Positions 63,739-64,000 of a stretch of 64,000 nt of DNA are shown piece by piece. A program made the translations under genes and the position numbers. Numbering within the stretch: the stretch's first letter is position 1; every line of letters starts with the position of its first letter. A model generated the notes under the pieces. The model worked only from the letters and a program-made list of their open reading frames with translations, made no database searches and was not told where the DNA came from. Source of the stretch: Cyclobacterium amurskyense (lineage in GTDB: Bacteria > Bacteroidota > Bacteroidia > Cytophagales > Cyclobacteriaceae); assembly GCF_001050135.1 (NCBI RefSeq), contig NZ_CP012040.1:4295001-4359000 (forward strand), read 5' to 3'.

Positions 63739-64000
63739 ATGAGAATTTTCAATACCTTTTGTTTTCTCTTCATTGTACTCATCAGTACTTCGGTGCATGC
63801 AAGTCTGGAGCAAACGAAAAAAGATCCACCCAATGTAATTTTAATAATTACAGATGACCAAGGCTATGGTGACTTTGGATTTACAGGGAACCCTCATGTA
63901 AAGACACCTGTGATCGATCAATTGGCAAAAGAAAGTGTTAGGCTAAATAATTTTTATGTTTCCCCAGTTTGCGCACCTACCAGGTCAAGTCTAATGACAG
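63739..64000 (+). CDS. S1-family sulfatase, 3' end outside window
   Basis: The first 87 codons are visible from the ATG at 63739, 36 bp after the previous gene. Signal peptide FCFLFIVLISTSVHA, then NVILIITDDQGYGDFGFTGN and SPVCAPTRSSLMTG with Cys78 as the formylglycine site. The window ends inside the gene, so truncation is not biological. It is the fifth consecutive sulfatase of the locus. Confidence 0.93.
   Translation, partial: MRIFNTFCFLFIVLISTSVHASLEQTKKDPPNVILIITDDQGYGDFGFTGNPHVKTPVIDQLAKESVRLNNFYVSPVCAPTRSSLMT

Overview
The window looks like a Bacteroidota chromosome, probably a marine Cytophagales/Cyclobacteriaceae member (the lineage is an inference). The evidence is three SusC/SusD pairs, many lipoproteins with short Cys lipoboxes, six Cys-type sulfatases in a row or nearly so, AT-rich spacers, and families almost confined to this phylum (BF3164-type propellers, NVEALA peptides). 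No rRNA, tRNA or CRISPR was seen.

Region 1 (1-16.6 kb, + strand) is a glycan-use locus. It holds the end of a SusC, its SusD, a Na+/solute symporter fused behind a HEAT-like lipoprotein domain, an HpcH/HpaI-type aldolase, two sialidase-fold (BNR) proteins, an alpha/beta hydrolase, a TIM-barrel GH-like protein with C-terminal beta modules, and an unassigned 634-aa secreted protein. The symporter and aldolase suggest that a released acidic or deoxy sugar is imported and cleaved.

Region 2 (16.6-37.3 kb) is accessory and rich in repeats. On the - strand, 17.6-32.4 kb, lies the most interesting part. Three NVEALA peptide cassettes share an almost invariant leader and upstream region but have unrelated Cys-rich cores, and each is followed by a beta-propeller lipoprotein gene. 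Cassette 2 heads a tight run of overlapping genes: propeller, GT-A-like transferase, LanC-like protein, second GT-A transferase, FkbM methyltransferase, GT4 transferase. A stand-alone LytTR regulator and a sulfotransferase follow after a 217-bp gap. I read this as a candidate system that makes and decorates secreted peptides, or a surface glycan, under LytTR control. A neighbouring propeller gene is split by an IS4-family element whose 11-bp target duplication lets the original frame be rebuilt. Relics (a transferase fragment, an NVEALA copy with a stop in the leader), 8-bp GTGATNNN arrays and 27-bp quasi-palindromic minisatellites show repeated rearrangement.

Region 3 (32.8-47.5 kb) holds a small coiled-coil gene, a kelch/ThuA pair, four tandem copies of a 0.4-0.5 kb repeat, a LEA-2/WHy lipoprotein, a PhoD-like phosphatase, a sulfatase, a cytochrome-type DUF1549/DUF1553 protein and a Tat-exported Gfo/Idh/MocA oxidoreductase.

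Region 4 (48.3-64 kb, + strand) is a second polysaccharide locus: two complete SusC/SusD pairs followed by at least five consecutive sulfatases, the last cut by the window end. A heavily sulfated, probably marine, polysaccharide is the likely substrate. No glycoside hydrolase or lyase lies in this part of the window.
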